Notes: a model not told the origin generated them from the sequence alone. 64,000 bases of DNA from Porphyromonas pasteri (GCF_014647755.1 NZ_BMPU01000001.1:558001-622000), one strand, 5' to 3'. Shown: positions 1 through 8,833, counted from the first letter of the stretch. Translations and numbers: made by a program.

Positions 1-711
1 GCCTTTGAATCTATCATAGACCAATACCTCGGCAAGCTCCCCGAGAGCTTCACGTTCAATGGCAAGAAGTACACGCCTAAGAGCTACGCTCAGGAAATGG
101 GTCTGAATGCTGACGACTATGTCTCACTGACCTCCTTCACTCATCACCCCTTCTATAGCAAGTTTGCCCTCGAAATCGAAGACAACTGGCGTTGGGCTGA
201 GTCCTATAACCTCCCCATCGATGAATTCATGCGCACCATGGAGTATGCCATCGATAAGGGCTACACGATCGCTTGGGGCTCTGACGTGAGTGAAAAGGGC
301 TTCACCCGTGACGGTATTGCTGTCCTCCCCGACGTGGAAGAAATCGAAACGAAGGGTTCTGACCAGGCTCGCTGGATCGGTCTGAACTCCTCAGATAAGC
401 AGCGCCTGCTGAATCAGCTCATCCACACGGCTGATGTACCCGAAATCGAACCCACCCAGGAGTATCGTCAGAAGGGCTTCGACAACTACGAGCTCACCGA
501 CGACCATGGTATGGTGATCTACGGTATCGCAAAGAACCAGATTGGCCGCAAGTTCTTCATGGTAAAGAACTCATGGGGTGAAGCTGGGACCTACAAGGGA
601 CACTGGTATGCTTCTTACAACTTCGTAAAGGGTAAGACGATGAACATCGTACTTCATCGCTCAGCTATCCCTGAAGACATCGCCAAGAAGCTCGGCATCA
701 AGACTAAGTAA
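1..711 (+). CDS. C1B cysteine aminopeptidase (bleomycin hydrolase/PepC-like), 3' part
   Basis: The reading frame is open from base 1, so the gene starts left of the window; 236 codons are visible before TAA. The segment reads NGKKYTPKSYAQ, LTSFTHHPFY, then DDHGMVIYGIA and MVKNSWGEAG. These are the conserved C-terminal blocks of peptidase family C1B (bleomycin hydrolase, aminopeptidase C), with the catalytic His in DDHGM and the catalytic Asn in KNSWG. The catalytic Cys lies in the missing part. Family members are papain-fold, often hexameric aminopeptidases that trim peptides from the N terminus, which suits a peptide-fermenting anaerobe. Whether it has a signal peptide cannot be seen. A strong terminator follows 24 bases after the stop. 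Confidence 0.9.
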   Translation, partial: AFESIIDQYLGKLPESFTFNGKKYTPKSYAQEMGLNADDYVSLTSFTHHPFYSKFALEIEDNWRWAESYNLPIDEFMRTMEYAIDKGYTIAWGSDVSEKGFTRDGIAVLPDVEEIETKGSDQARWIGLNSSDKQRLLNQLIHTADVPEIEPTQEYRQKGFDNYELTDDHGMVIYGIAKNQIGRKFFMVKNSWGEAGTYKGHWYASYNFVKGKTMNIVLHRSAIPEDIAKKLGIKTK

Positions 712-735
712 GAGCTTCTGATCTCCAACATTAAA

Positions 736-770
736 TAGGCCCTCAGGATATCCTGAGGGCCTATTTTTTT
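736..770 (+). terminator. Rho-independent terminator after the C1B peptidase
   Basis: A perfect 28-base palindrome at 736-763 (arms TAGGCCCTCAGGAT and its complement) is followed by a run of T at 764-770. It sits just after the peptidase stop and separates it from the tetrapyrrole operon. Confidence 0.9.
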
Positions 771-784
771 ATCCATCTATCAGC

Positions 785-1070
785 AGCAAACAGATATTTC
801 CTCCCTTGTATGAAAGTTCTCACATCGCAGGAATACTCTATCCAACAGCGACATACGAATATAAAGTAAATAAAGATCAAGAAATATTTGGAGGACCTAA
901 ATTATTTAACGTATATTTGCAGTGTGTTTTTCATGGTATTAGATTTAAGGTTAACGAAGGGTGTTGGCTGTCGGGAGGCAGTCAACACTCGTTTTATAGC
1001 CCCTGCTCATCTGGTCGAATAGCATATCAATCTCCTCCTCTTCTTCCTTTAGAATCTGTTAGATAAAGAG
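785..1070. other. AT-rich intergenic stretch with one hairpin, no gene seen
   Basis: This stretch is richer in A and T than the surrounding genes. A frame open at 806-1066 has composition unlike any neighbour and matches no family I know. A hairpin lies at 961-988 (arms GTGTTGGCTG and CAGTCAACAC, loop of 8) followed by TCGTTTTA, possibly a weak terminator. I looked for a cobalamin riboswitch before the cobalt operon and do not recognise the B12-box sequence. Confidence 0.4.
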
Positions 1071-1122
1071 TAACTTTGTGCAATCCTCATTAGGTGAAGT
1101 ATCGCTATGAGGCCAATGCACA
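1071..1122 (+). promoter_or_regulatory. Promoter and nested dyad (possible operator) of the cbiK operon
   Basis: TAACTTTG at 1071-1078 fits the Bacteroidetes -7 consensus TAnnTTTG, with a weak TTTA near 1048 in the -33 place. Overlapping and following it are two nested inverted repeats: TGTGCA (1077-1082) pairs with TGCACA (1117-1122), and CCTCAT (1085-1090) pairs with ATGAGG (1107-1112). GGAG follows at 1123-1126, nine bases before the cbiK start. The dyad covers the likely transcription start, so it may be a repressor site, or an RNA hairpin just before the ribosome site. Both readings are inference. Confidence 0.5.
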
Positions 1123-1134
1123 GGAGTAATCACT

Positions 1135-2028
1135 ATGGAACAGAGCAACCAAAACCCACTGATCGCCCGTGTCTGCGCAGAGAAGCGACATGAGCGAGCC
1201 CTGCTATTAGTCACTTTTGGAAGTACCTACGAAGGGCCACACAAAACCTTTGCAACATTGCGCAATGCCTTTGCTGAGAGTTTCCCAGATAGAGATATCT
1301 ATATGGCCTTCACCTCCAAGTTCTGCATCCGTAAATGGCTTGAGAAAACAGGCGAAGAATACTATACCACAGATAAGTGGCTCGAAGCCATTGGTGAAGC
1401 TGGCTATAAGGCTGTAAGTATCCAGTCTCTACACGTCATTCCTGGTCTGGAGTACTCATTCATTGATGACCGCTACGTTCCGCAGTTCCATCGTCTCTAT
1501 CCTCAGATACCGACTACAGTCGGCGTACCCCTACTTTGGAGCCAAGCTGATATTGAGCGTGTAGGAGATTGTATCTATTCACTCTTCCGCGAGCGTCTGG
1601 AGAAAGGGGAAGCTCTCATCCTCATGGGACATGGTAACAATACAGATAAGCATCCCGAAGCCAATGGTCGCTATCGCCGCCTACATGACTACCTGCAGGG
1701 GCGCTGCTCGCGTATACTCATCGGGACGGTAGACTTTGAAGATATGCTCTTTGAGGACGTCGCTGAGCGATTAGCTGAGGTATGTCCTGTTGGCTCAATA
1801 CTTAACCTCCTCCCCCTCATGTCTGTAGCGGGTGACCATGCTCTCAATGATATGGCGGGTGACGAAGAAGAGGATACCCCATTGGAAGAGCAAAGCTGGA
1901 AGATCCGCTTCAAGGCCCTTGGCTACAAGATTGAAGAAGAAAATTGCCACCTTCACGGGCTGGCAGACTACGCCTCCCTCCGTCAGGTATGGCTTGATCA
2001 TCTGATGGCAGCAGAGCGTGAGCAGTAA
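1135..2028 (+). CDS. cbiK: Sirohydrochlorin cobaltochelatase CbiK
   Basis: The 297-residue protein shows the type II chelatase pattern: LLVTFGSTYEGP near the N terminus (25-36), SLHVIPG (His100), LILMGHGNN (His166) and MSVAGDHALNDMAGD (His235). In characterised CbiK proteins, histidines at the last two places and an acidic residue between them bind the metal. It inserts Co2+ into sirohydrochlorin to make cobalt-sirohydrochlorin, the first dedicated step of anaerobic B12 synthesis. No signal peptide is seen, so it is probably cytoplasmic. It is the first gene of an operon that also holds the cobalt importer and the makers of its tetrapyrrole substrate. An iron-chelatase side activity cannot be excluded from sequence. 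Confidence 0.9.
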   Translation: MEQSNQNPLIARVCAEKRHERALLLVTFGSTYEGPHKTFATLRNAFAESFPDRDIYMAFTSKFCIRKWLEKTGEEYYTTDKWLEAIGEAGYKAVSIQSLHVIPGLEYSFIDDRYVPQFHRLYPQIPTTVGVPLLWSQADIERVGDCIYSLFRERLEKGEALILMGHGNNTDKHPEANGRYRRLHDYLQGRCSRILIGTVDFEDMLFEDVAERLAEVCPVGSILNLLPLMSVAGDHALNDMAGDEEEDTPLEEQSWKIRFKALGYKIEEENCHLHGLADYASLRQVWLDHLMAAEREQ

Positions 2029-2074
2029 TTGCGATCGGCCCTACATATCCATATATACATCGACAACCTCAACT

Positions 2075-3115
2075 ATGAATAAGCGTATCTATCTACTGCT
2101 CCTCATGCTCGCTTTGGGACTAGAGCCACTTGGAGCTATGCACATCATGGAAGGATTCATTCCCCTGAAGTGGTGCATCATTTGGTATCTCATAGCTCTC
2201 CCCTTTGTGGTCTTCAGCTATCGCTTTGTAGCCCGTCAGATCAAGGCTTCTCCTCGCATGAAGAGTTCCTTCGCCTTGGCAGCTGCTTATACGTTCATTC
2301 TCTCAGCTCTAAAGATGCCCTCTGTCGCGGGGAGTAGCTCCCACCTTACAGGGACCACATTAGGTACGCTTACGATTGGTCCCATGGCAATGCCCTTAGT
2401 CGGAGCTATTGTGCTTCTCTTCCAAGCTCTACTATTAGCTCACGGAGGTATCAGCACACTGGGGGCAAATATCTTCTCGCTATCTATTGCAGGCCCTTTT
2501 GTTGCCTACGCACTCTATCGCCTTCTAACCTCTGCTCGCTTACCAAAGAGTCTGGTCATCTTCATCGCAACCTTCTGCGGATCGATGGCAACCTATATCG
2601 TCACCTCTTTCCAGCTTGCTGTTGTCTACCCCGATACTGTCACAGGCGTTATGGGAGCTGCATGGAAGTTCCTCGGAATCTTTGCCATCACGCAAGTGCC
2701 ACTCTCTATTATTGAAGGTATCTTGACAGTCATTGTACTTCGCCTCCTTGAAAAGAGCCAAGCTAAAACGACTACCAGCGTAGAAGCGTCCAGCACACAG
2801 TCCTCGACAAAGAGCAGCCTACGCCCACAATTCATTTGGCTCTCAATTCTCGCTGTAGTCTGCCTTGCATTACCCATCTTAGCAGGCCTATTTGACATCG
2901 GAGCAGGCACAGACGACCAAGCCGGAGAAATGATTGGGCAACTAACCCCGGGCTTCAATCCAACTCCATTCCTTGAGAGCTTCGAGCCATCAGAGTTTGC
3001 AGAGCCTCTCCTCTTCGCACTGCAGGTAGCTATTGGTATTGCTCTATTCGCCTGGGGATACTACCAGCTCATTTATAAGAGACATCAATCCAAGCAGAAG
3101 GAGCAAGAAGCCTAA
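2075..3115 (+). CDS. cbiM: Cobalt ECF transporter S component, CbiM-CbiN fusion
   Basis: I start at ATG 2075; a GTG at 2018 overlaps cbiK and would put 19 polar residues before the signal peptide. From 2075 the protein is 346 residues. It begins with a signal peptide ending in GLEPLGA, then MHIMEGFIP. In CbiM/NikM proteins the mature N-terminal Met-His chelates the metal ion, so cleavage before MHIMEG makes sense. About seven membrane segments follow. The last 90 residues hold a second module with GTDDQAGEMIGQ and PLLFALQVAIGI, typical of CbiN, normally a separate two-helix subunit. A Ser/Thr-rich linker joins the two. The TAA overlaps the next gene's ATG by one base (TAATG), implying translational coupling. 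Confidence 0.88.
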   Translation: MNKRIYLLLLMLALGLEPLGAMHIMEGFIPLKWCIIWYLIALPFVVFSYRFVARQIKASPRMKSSFALAAAYTFILSALKMPSVAGSSSHLTGTTLGTLTIGPMAMPLVGAIVLLFQALLLAHGGISTLGANIFSLSIAGPFVAYALYRLLTSARLPKSLVIFIATFCGSMATYIVTSFQLAVVYPDTVTGVMGAAWKFLGIFAITQVPLSIIEGILTVIVLRLLEKSQAKTTTSVEASSTQSSTKSSLRPQFIWLSILAVVCLALPILAGLFDIGAGTDDQAGEMIGQLTPGFNPTPFLESFEPSEFAEPLLFALQVAIGIALFAWGYYQLIYKRHQSKQKEQEA

Positions 3116-5190
3116 TGTCCCACACAAAGCACTGCTCTCGACGCCCTACGCTCCGTGAGGAGCAGGGGTACTTATTCTTGTGTCTACTTCTCCTTGGGGT
3201 AGCACTTGTACTGCAACATACAGCTCACCTCCTCATACTTGCAGCTGCTATCATTGGCTTGACTTTTGCTCGAAGCACGGGAAAAAGATGGCTTTTGACA
3301 CGCAGACTCCTCATCCTCTCATTCTTCATTCTCCTCTCAATTCTACCGATTGCCTTAGGCCGCGGAGAAGGGAGCTCTCTATGGATAGACTTCGGAGGCT
3401 GGGGTATCACGAAGGGAGGCAGTGTAGTGGCTGTCAAGACGGGACTTCGCTGCTTAGCCTCCGCCTCCTCGATGATGCTCCTCCTACAGTTTCTTCCGCT
3501 CCATCGACTCTACACAGTGCTACGCAGCCTTGGTACCCCCAAGCTCTTCATTGAGCTCATTGAGCTCACCTACCGCTATATCTTCGTCCTGGAGGAAACG
3601 GCAGGGCAGATTCGTCTGGCACAGATAAGCCGTCTGGGTTACCAAGGGAGCTTGAGCGAGAAGTTCCAGCACTTCGGTATGCTCCTCTCGCGCACTTTCA
3701 TATTGAGCCAAGTGGAATCAGACAAACTTTACCTTGGGCTCCAATCTCGAGGATATGAAGATGAAGGGCTAAGAAGTAGCTCACACAACAGCACTGAGAG
3801 TATGAATCACTTTCCTCTTCTGCAAGTCAAAGAGCTATCCTTCCACTATGAAGATGGATATGAGGCTCTCCGCGGTGTCACCTGCACCATACAGAGAGGA
3901 GAGCGTATAGCTCTCATCGGGCATAACGGCGCAGGGAAGTCTACCCTCTTCCTTCTACTCTCAGGACTCCAATCCTCATGGAGCGGAGAAGTCTATCTAC
4001 ATGGCCAACTAATTCATCCACAAGAGCGAGTCTCCCTAAGACAGCAAGTAGCACTCGTACTCCAAAACTCCAATTATCAGCTCTTCACTCCCTCTGTCGA
4101 GGATGAGATCGCCTTCGGGCTTAAGAATATGGGTCTGCGTGAGGAAGCCCTCCATAAGCGACTTGAGGAACTCTTGACTCGCTACAACCTTGCTAAGCTC
4201 CGCCACAAGCCTCCCCATGAACTGAGCGAAGGTCAAAAGAAGTGGGTAGCTCTGGTAGCTGTCCTCGCTACCGATCCTGAAGTTCTAATCCTTGACGAAC
4301 CTACGGCGGCACTTGACACGTTGTACACGGAGCGTGTGTTGGACTTACTGGAGCAGCTACATCTTGCAGGGAAGACCATCATCATCTCCACCCACGATAT
4401 GGAACTGGCCAGCCGCTTCGCCGATCGAGTATTACTGATGGAGGCAGGCAAACTGATTTGTGATCGCAAGGCTCCTGATCTTTGGTCCGATAGTATCCTG
4501 CTAAAGGATAAGCACCTTCCACAACCCTGGGCATGGCGAACTCGTACGCATCAGCAGGCGCCTCCCCGCCCAATCCGTACGGAGCTACAGCAGTATCACC
4601 TCCCGCTCTTCCTATCATCGGAGACTCTCCCCATACTCCTCGTGGGAGGAGGAAAGGGAATTTGGCGAAAAGCCCAAGGACTTATCGAGCGTCGCATCCC
4701 ATTCAAAGTCATGGCACCAGCTCTCTGTGATGAGTTCACAGAAGCAGCACGACGAGGAGACTTCGAGTGGATTCCTCGTGCTTACACTGGGATCTCCGAT
4801 GTAGGTGAGGCACGTATCGTCATCTTAGGAATAGGAGACGCTGGTGAAGAGCTTCGCTTTGCTCAAGAGCTTGAGGCTGCAGGCTACCTCTTCTCTCTAC
4901 TCAGCGATGCGACGCGAGGGAACTTACAGTTTGGCGCTACCGCACACAAGGAAGGCATTACCCTATCAGTGCACAGCGACTACCGCCTCCCCGAGATCAC
5001 ACAGCAGCTTAAGACGGTATGGAGTGAAACACTTCCCGATGGCTTCGAAGCACGTCTACGAGCCCTCTCTCAATATCGTCAAGCACTACAAGAGGCTACC
5101 GATGAGGCTGAGCGTACTCGTCTGCGTCAGGCCTACGACAAACTAAAAGAATCACTACTACAGGATACGATCCATGATCGGACTCATTAG
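3115..5190 (+). CDS. Triple fusion: CbiQ (ECF T) - CbiO (ATPase) - precorrin-2 dehydrogenase-like domain
   Basis: The 691-residue protein has three parts. Residues 18-225 are a multi-helix CbiQ-type energy-coupling subunit. Residues 235-450 are a CbiO ABC ATPase: Walker A GHNGAGKST (269-277), Q-loop LVLQN, signature LSEGQ (370-374), Walker B VLILDEPTAALD, switch His in STHD. Residues 505-640 resemble the NAD-binding domain of Met8/SirC/CysG: ILLVGGGKGIWRKAQ (GGG at 511-513), EWIPRAY, an Asp at 575 where the family has its catalytic Asp, and LLSDATRGN. That domain would oxidise precorrin-2 to sirohydrochlorin, the substrate of CbiK three genes upstream. The tail from 640 is charged and probably helical. 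CbiQ and CbiO are usually separate; joining the dehydrogenase as well is unusual. It overlaps hemA by 17 bases. Confidence 0.85.
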   Translation: MSHTKHCSRRPTLREEQGYLFLCLLLLGVALVLQHTAHLLILAAAIIGLTFARSTGKRWLLTRRLLILSFFILLSILPIALGRGEGSSLWIDFGGWGITKGGSVVAVKTGLRCLASASSMMLLLQFLPLHRLYTVLRSLGTPKLFIELIELTYRYIFVLEETAGQIRLAQISRLGYQGSLSEKFQHFGMLLSRTFILSQVESDKLYLGLQSRGYEDEGLRSSSHNSTESMNHFPLLQVKELSFHYEDGYEALRGVTCTIQRGERIALIGHNGAGKSTLFLLLSGLQSSWSGEVYLHGQLIHPQERVSLRQQVALVLQNSNYQLFTPSVEDEIAFGLKNMGLREEALHKRLEELLTRYNLAKLRHKPPHELSEGQKKWVALVAVLATDPEVLILDEPTAALDTLYTERVLDLLEQLHLAGKTIIISTHDMELASRFADRVLLMEAGKLICDRKAPDLWSDSILLKDKHLPQPWAWRTRTHQQAPPRPIRTELQQYHLPLFLSSETLPILLVGGGKGIWRKAQGLIERRIPFKVMAPALCDEFTEAARRGDFEWIPRAYTGISDVGEARIVILGIGDAGEELRFAQELEAAGYLFSLLSDATRGNLQFGATAHKEGITLSVHSDYRLPEITQQLKTVWSETLPDGFEARLRALSQYRQALQEATDEAERTRLRQAYDKLKESLLQDTIHDRTH

Positions 5191-6445
5191 TATCAACCAT
5201 AAGACAGCCTCCCTATCGAGACGTGAGCAGTTCGCCCTCGGAGAGGAAGAAGCAGTCCAACTTATCTCACAGTGGCAAGGGGAGCAAGGTCTACTTGGTG
5301 GCTTTGTTCTCTCTACTTGCAATCGCTTGGAGATCTATTACGAAGCACCCAACCAAGTAACACCGGAGCTTGAGTCTACACTCATCCGCAGTCTCTATCG
5401 CTTCAAGCGCATACGCCACTCTGGGGACGAATCGATCTTCACGACTCTACATCACACAGAGGCCATACGTCACCTCTTCCGCTTGGCATGTGGCCTGGAG
5501 TCGATGGTCCTTGGAGAAACCCAAATCCTCGGACAGCTGAAGGAAGCCTATCGTCGTGCTACGACGCACGAGCAGAGTACAGCCGTGATCTCTCGTCTCT
5601 GTCATCGAGCCTTTGAGACGGCAAAGAAAGTGCGCAGTGAGTACCTACTATCAGCTACTCCCATCTCTGCGGGCACAGCAGCCGTTGACTACCTCCGACA
5701 GCGTATAGCGAACTTCTCCGAGCTGCCCGTACTCATCCTCGGAGCGGGACAGATGGCAGAAGTCATTGTCCACCGCCTACAGGAGCTCCAGCATCCTATG
5801 GTGAGCATCTACAATCGCACCCGTGAACGAGCCATGGCCTTTGCAGAGAAGCATCAGATCTCCTCGGTGTACTCGGATGATCATCTTCCTCAGGCGCTCA
5901 CGACCTCTCCTATCACCTTCGTCGCCACCTCTTCTCTTACTCCGATTATCACGGAGGAGCTCCTTGTATATATACCACAAGGGGAGCGCTACTTCTTTGA
6001 CATGGCCGTACCACGCAATGTTGATCCATCGCTGGACGAAGTACCCCACCTCCACCTCTATACGATCGATGATCTGAGGAGTCAGCAGTATCTCTCGGGC
6101 GAAGAGCTTCATCAGCACGAGGAGATACGTAGCTACATCCAGTCAATGGTACAGGACTTCCTCCAGTGGTGCGATGCTGCAGAGGTGAGACAGACCATCG
6201 GTCTCATCCAGCAGGTATCCCATCAGCTCCTCGACAAGGAACTCTCTGCCCTTCCCCACGACTTAAGCGAAGAAGAACGTAAGCTCATCTCGCACTGGGA
6301 CGAACATCTACGCACCACTTACACGACTGCGATCGTCTCCGCACTGCGAGAGCTAAGCGAGACGACAGGACTTAAGACCTACTCCAAGACACTCCTCCAG
6401 CTCTTCACCCATATACAAGGTAAGCTCCCATCACATGACTCCTAA
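5174..6445 (+). CDS. hemA: Glutamyl-tRNA reductase HemA
   Basis: At 423 residues it has the usual family length. FVLSTCNRLEIYY carries the catalytic Cys49, MVLGETQILGQLKEAY is the next conserved block, and LILGAGQMAEVIVHRL begins the NADPH-binding domain. It reduces glutamyl-tRNA(Glu) to glutamate-1-semialdehyde, the first committed step of C5 tetrapyrrole synthesis. The start lies inside the end of the CbiQ-CbiO fusion and its stop overlaps hemC by 11 bases, so the genes are probably translated together. HemL and HemB, needed for the next two steps, are not in this window. Confidence 0.95.
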   Translation: MIGLISINHKTASLSRREQFALGEEEAVQLISQWQGEQGLLGGFVLSTCNRLEIYYEAPNQVTPELESTLIRSLYRFKRIRHSGDESIFTTLHHTEAIRHLFRLACGLESMVLGETQILGQLKEAYRRATTHEQSTAVISRLCHRAFETAKKVRSEYLLSATPISAGTAAVDYLRQRIANFSELPVLILGAGQMAEVIVHRLQELQHPMVSIYNRTRERAMAFAEKHQISSVYSDDHLPQALTTSPITFVATSSLTPIITEELLVYIPQGERYFFDMAVPRNVDPSLDEVPHLHLYTIDDLRSQQYLSGEELHQHEEIRSYIQSMVQDFLQWCDAAEVRQTIGLIQQVSHQLLDKELSALPHDLSEEERKLISHWDEHLRTTYTTAIVSALRELSETTGLKTYSKTLLQLFTHIQGKLPSHDS

Positions 6446-7331
6446 GACCTTCATCCTCGGGACGCGAGGAAGTCAGCTCGCACTGCGCCAGAGCGAGATG
6501 GTACGCGATGCCCTCCTCCGGCACTTCCCTACCCTTCAGATCGAGCTCAAGATCATCAAGACTAAAGGGGACAAGCTCCAGCATCTCTCCCTTGATGCCT
6601 CGGGAGACAAGGGACTCTTCACGGGAGCTCTTGAGGAAGCACTGCGAGCTGGGGAGATAGACTTCGCCGTGCACAGCCTCAAGGATCTTCCCGTTGATCC
6701 TGCGCCTGGCACCCGCATAGCTGCTTATCTGCCTCGTGCCGTCACACACGACACGCTCATAGGTCCGATGCCTCTCGAGGCTTTGCCCGAAGGTGCTCTC
6801 ATCGGGACATCAAGCCGGCGCCGCGCCTATCAGATAGCTCTCCACTATCCTCATCTGCGCACCGAACCTATCCGAGGGAATGTAGAGACCCGCATGGGGA
6901 AGGTCGGCGCTGGACTCTTCGATGCTACCCTCCTCGCTGAAGCTGGTCTCACTCGTCTGGATATGAAGGACGTCACCCGCTATCCCATCAGTGAGGAGAT
7001 CATCGTACCTGCTCCTGGGCAAGCAGCTATTGCCGTCCAGACGCGAGACGAAGATGGTGAGCTGCAGACCCTACTTCAGCAGATCCATGACGCGAAGACC
7101 GAGCGAGAGGTTACCATTGAGCGAAGCCTCCTCAAGCGCTTAGGTGGCGGCTGTGCCCTCCCCTTGGGCTGCGTCTGCCATATCGAGGGCGAGACCGCAG
7201 AGCTTCGTGTCTTCTACGCGAACGCTTCGGGGACGGAGCACTATCTGGCTACGCATCACACCCCACTCTCTGATATTGACACCCTACTCTCGCAGCTCAT
7301 CGAGCGCCTTCAGCATATCACCACAGCATGA
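6435..7331 (+). CDS. hemC: Porphobilinogen deaminase HemC
   Basis: This 298-residue protein polymerises four porphobilinogens to hydroxymethylbilane. Visible family marks are LGTRGSQLAL (8-17), DKGLFTGALEEAL, VHSLKDLP with the catalytic Asp at 84, GTSSRRRAYQI, IRGNVETRMGK and RLGGGCALPLG. The Cys240 in the last block anchors the dipyrromethane cofactor. It overlaps hemA by 11 bases and the next gene by four (ATGA). Confidence 0.95.
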   Translation: MTPKTFILGTRGSQLALRQSEMVRDALLRHFPTLQIELKIIKTKGDKLQHLSLDASGDKGLFTGALEEALRAGEIDFAVHSLKDLPVDPAPGTRIAAYLPRAVTHDTLIGPMPLEALPEGALIGTSSRRRAYQIALHYPHLRTEPIRGNVETRMGKVGAGLFDATLLAEAGLTRLDMKDVTRYPISEEIIVPAPGQAAIAVQTRDEDGELQTLLQQIHDAKTEREVTIERSLLKRLGGGCALPLGCVCHIEGETAELRVFYANASGTEHYLATHHTPLSDIDTLLSQLIERLQHITTA

Positions 7332-8833
7332 GTACCGTATATCTCGTCGGAGCAGGTCCTGGTGACCCCAAGCTCCTTACCCGTCGTGCCTACGAACTGA
7401 TTACCTCAGCGGAGATCGTCGTCTATGATGCTCTCGTCTCTCCCCGCATTATCGAGCTCATCCCCCCGACTACCCGCCTCTACAATGTAGGGAAGCGCTA
7501 TGGCGCGCACTCTATGAAGCAGCCCGAGATCAATGCGCTGCTCGTCGAGCTGGCTTCTGAAGGGGCGAGCAAGATCGTACGTCTCAAGGGCGGCGATCCC
7601 TTTGTCTTTGCCCACGGGGGTGAAGAGATGAACGTACTCCGCGAAGCTGGTATCCACTATGAGATTGTGCCAGGGATCACGGCGGGGCTTGCTGCTCCCG
7701 CCTACTTCGATATTCCCGTGACGCACCGAGCAGTCAGTCGTTCGTTCACTTGCCTTACTGCCCACTCGGAGTCAGGAGAGCTCCCTGCCTTCGACTGGCA
7801 AGCTCTTGCCAAGCTCGGCGGTACGCTGATCTTCTACATGGGTGTTCGCCAAATCGCTTCGATTAGCCAAGCACTCATTGATGCCGGATGCTCGGCCACG
7901 ACCCCAGCAGCTTTGGTTAGCCGAGGGACGACCCCACAGCAGGCACTCTTAGCACGTACCCTCGGAGAGTTCACTGACCCCGAAGAAGACTTCACAGCCT
8001 ATACGCCCGCCCTCTTCGTCATCGGTGAGGTGATTCGTCTGAGTGAAGGTCGCACGTCACGCCCCTTGGCTGGGAAGAAGGTCATCGTCACGCGAGCACG
8101 TCATCAAGCCTCCTCACTGCAGGAAGCCCTCGAAAGTGAAGGCGCCGAGGCACTCCTTCTCCCGACCATCGAACTATCATCCAACGAAGCCATCAACGCA
8201 GAAGTCGCCACACACCTCGGTCAGCTGGCGCGCTACGGCTGGATCTTCTTCACCTCACCCAATGCCGTGGAGTTCTTCTTCGCAGCACTGCACCGAGCTG
8301 GACTTGATGCCCGCGCGCTCTCGCCCTGCCGTATTGCGTCGCTGGGACCGATGACCACGGCAGCGCTCGAAGCTCAAGGTATCAAGCCCGACTTCATGCC
8401 CAGTGAGTACCACGCTAAGGCCTTCGCTCGCGAATTTGTAGAGCAAGTCTCTGCCGCACACGATAAGTCCCTGCTTCTACCAGCTTCGGCACTGGCGCAT
8501 GACGACCTTGCTCACCTCCTGCAGGAAGCAGGCTACCGCTGCGAGCGCCTTCCGCTCTACACCAATAGTCCGATTCATTACGAAGCGGAGGAACTTCGGG
8601 CGACGCTGGCATCAGCTGACTACCTGACGGCATGCAGCTCATCGGCGATCCATCACCTTGTAGAGCTACTGGAGCAATATCAGCTGACCGACCTGCTACG
8701 TGAGCTTCCCATCGCAGTCCTTGGAGAGCAAACGGCAGGTGCCGTACGAAGCTACGGACTTGAGCCCCAGCTCATCGCACCGCAGGCGACCATCCCATCG
8801 CTCGTCGGAGCCCTCATAGAGCGCCTCGGCTAA
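7328..8833 (+). CDS. Uroporphyrinogen III methyltransferase - uroporphyrinogen III synthase fusion (CobA-HemD)
   Basis: Residues 1-240 are an S-adenosylmethionine uroporphyrinogen III C-methyltransferase: YLVGAGPGDPKLLTRRA, VRLKGGDPFVFAHGGEE, YEIVPGITAGLAAPAY and TLIFYMGVRQ. Residues 250-501 look like HemD, beginning KKVIVTRARHQASSL, a weakly conserved family recognised mainly by position and fold pattern. HemD closes hydroxymethylbilane to uroporphyrinogen III and CobA methylates it to precorrin-2, so the protein steers the intermediate to sirohydrochlorin rather than to heme. It is the last gene of the operon; a terminator follows. Confidence 0.92.
   Translation: MSTVYLVGAGPGDPKLLTRRAYELITSAEIVVYDALVSPRIIELIPPTTRLYNVGKRYGAHSMKQPEINALLVELASEGASKIVRLKGGDPFVFAHGGEEMNVLREAGIHYEIVPGITAGLAAPAYFDIPVTHRAVSRSFTCLTAHSESGELPAFDWQALAKLGGTLIFYMGVRQIASISQALIDAGCSATTPAALVSRGTTPQQALLARTLGEFTDPEEDFTAYTPALFVIGEVIRLSEGRTSRPLAGKKVIVTRARHQASSLQEALESEGAEALLLPTIELSSNEAINAEVATHLGQLARYGWIFFTSPNAVEFFFAALHRAGLDARALSPCRIASLGPMTTAALEAQGIKPDFMPSEYHAKAFAREFVEQVSAAHDKSLLLPASALAHDDLAHLLQEAGYRCERLPLYTNSPIHYEAEELRATLASADYLTACSSSAIHHLVELLEQYQLTDLLRELPIAVLGEQTAGAVRSYGLEPQLIAPQATIPSLVGALIERLG

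Noticed and set aside
806-1066. 86-codon frame before cbiK
   Set aside because: AT-rich composition unlike neighbouring genes, no recognisable motif, and it ends just before the operon promoter.
785-1134. Cobalamin riboswitch before the cobalt operon
   Set aside because: I searched by eye for the conserved B12-box and core helices and did not find them; only small hairpins and a dyad are seen.
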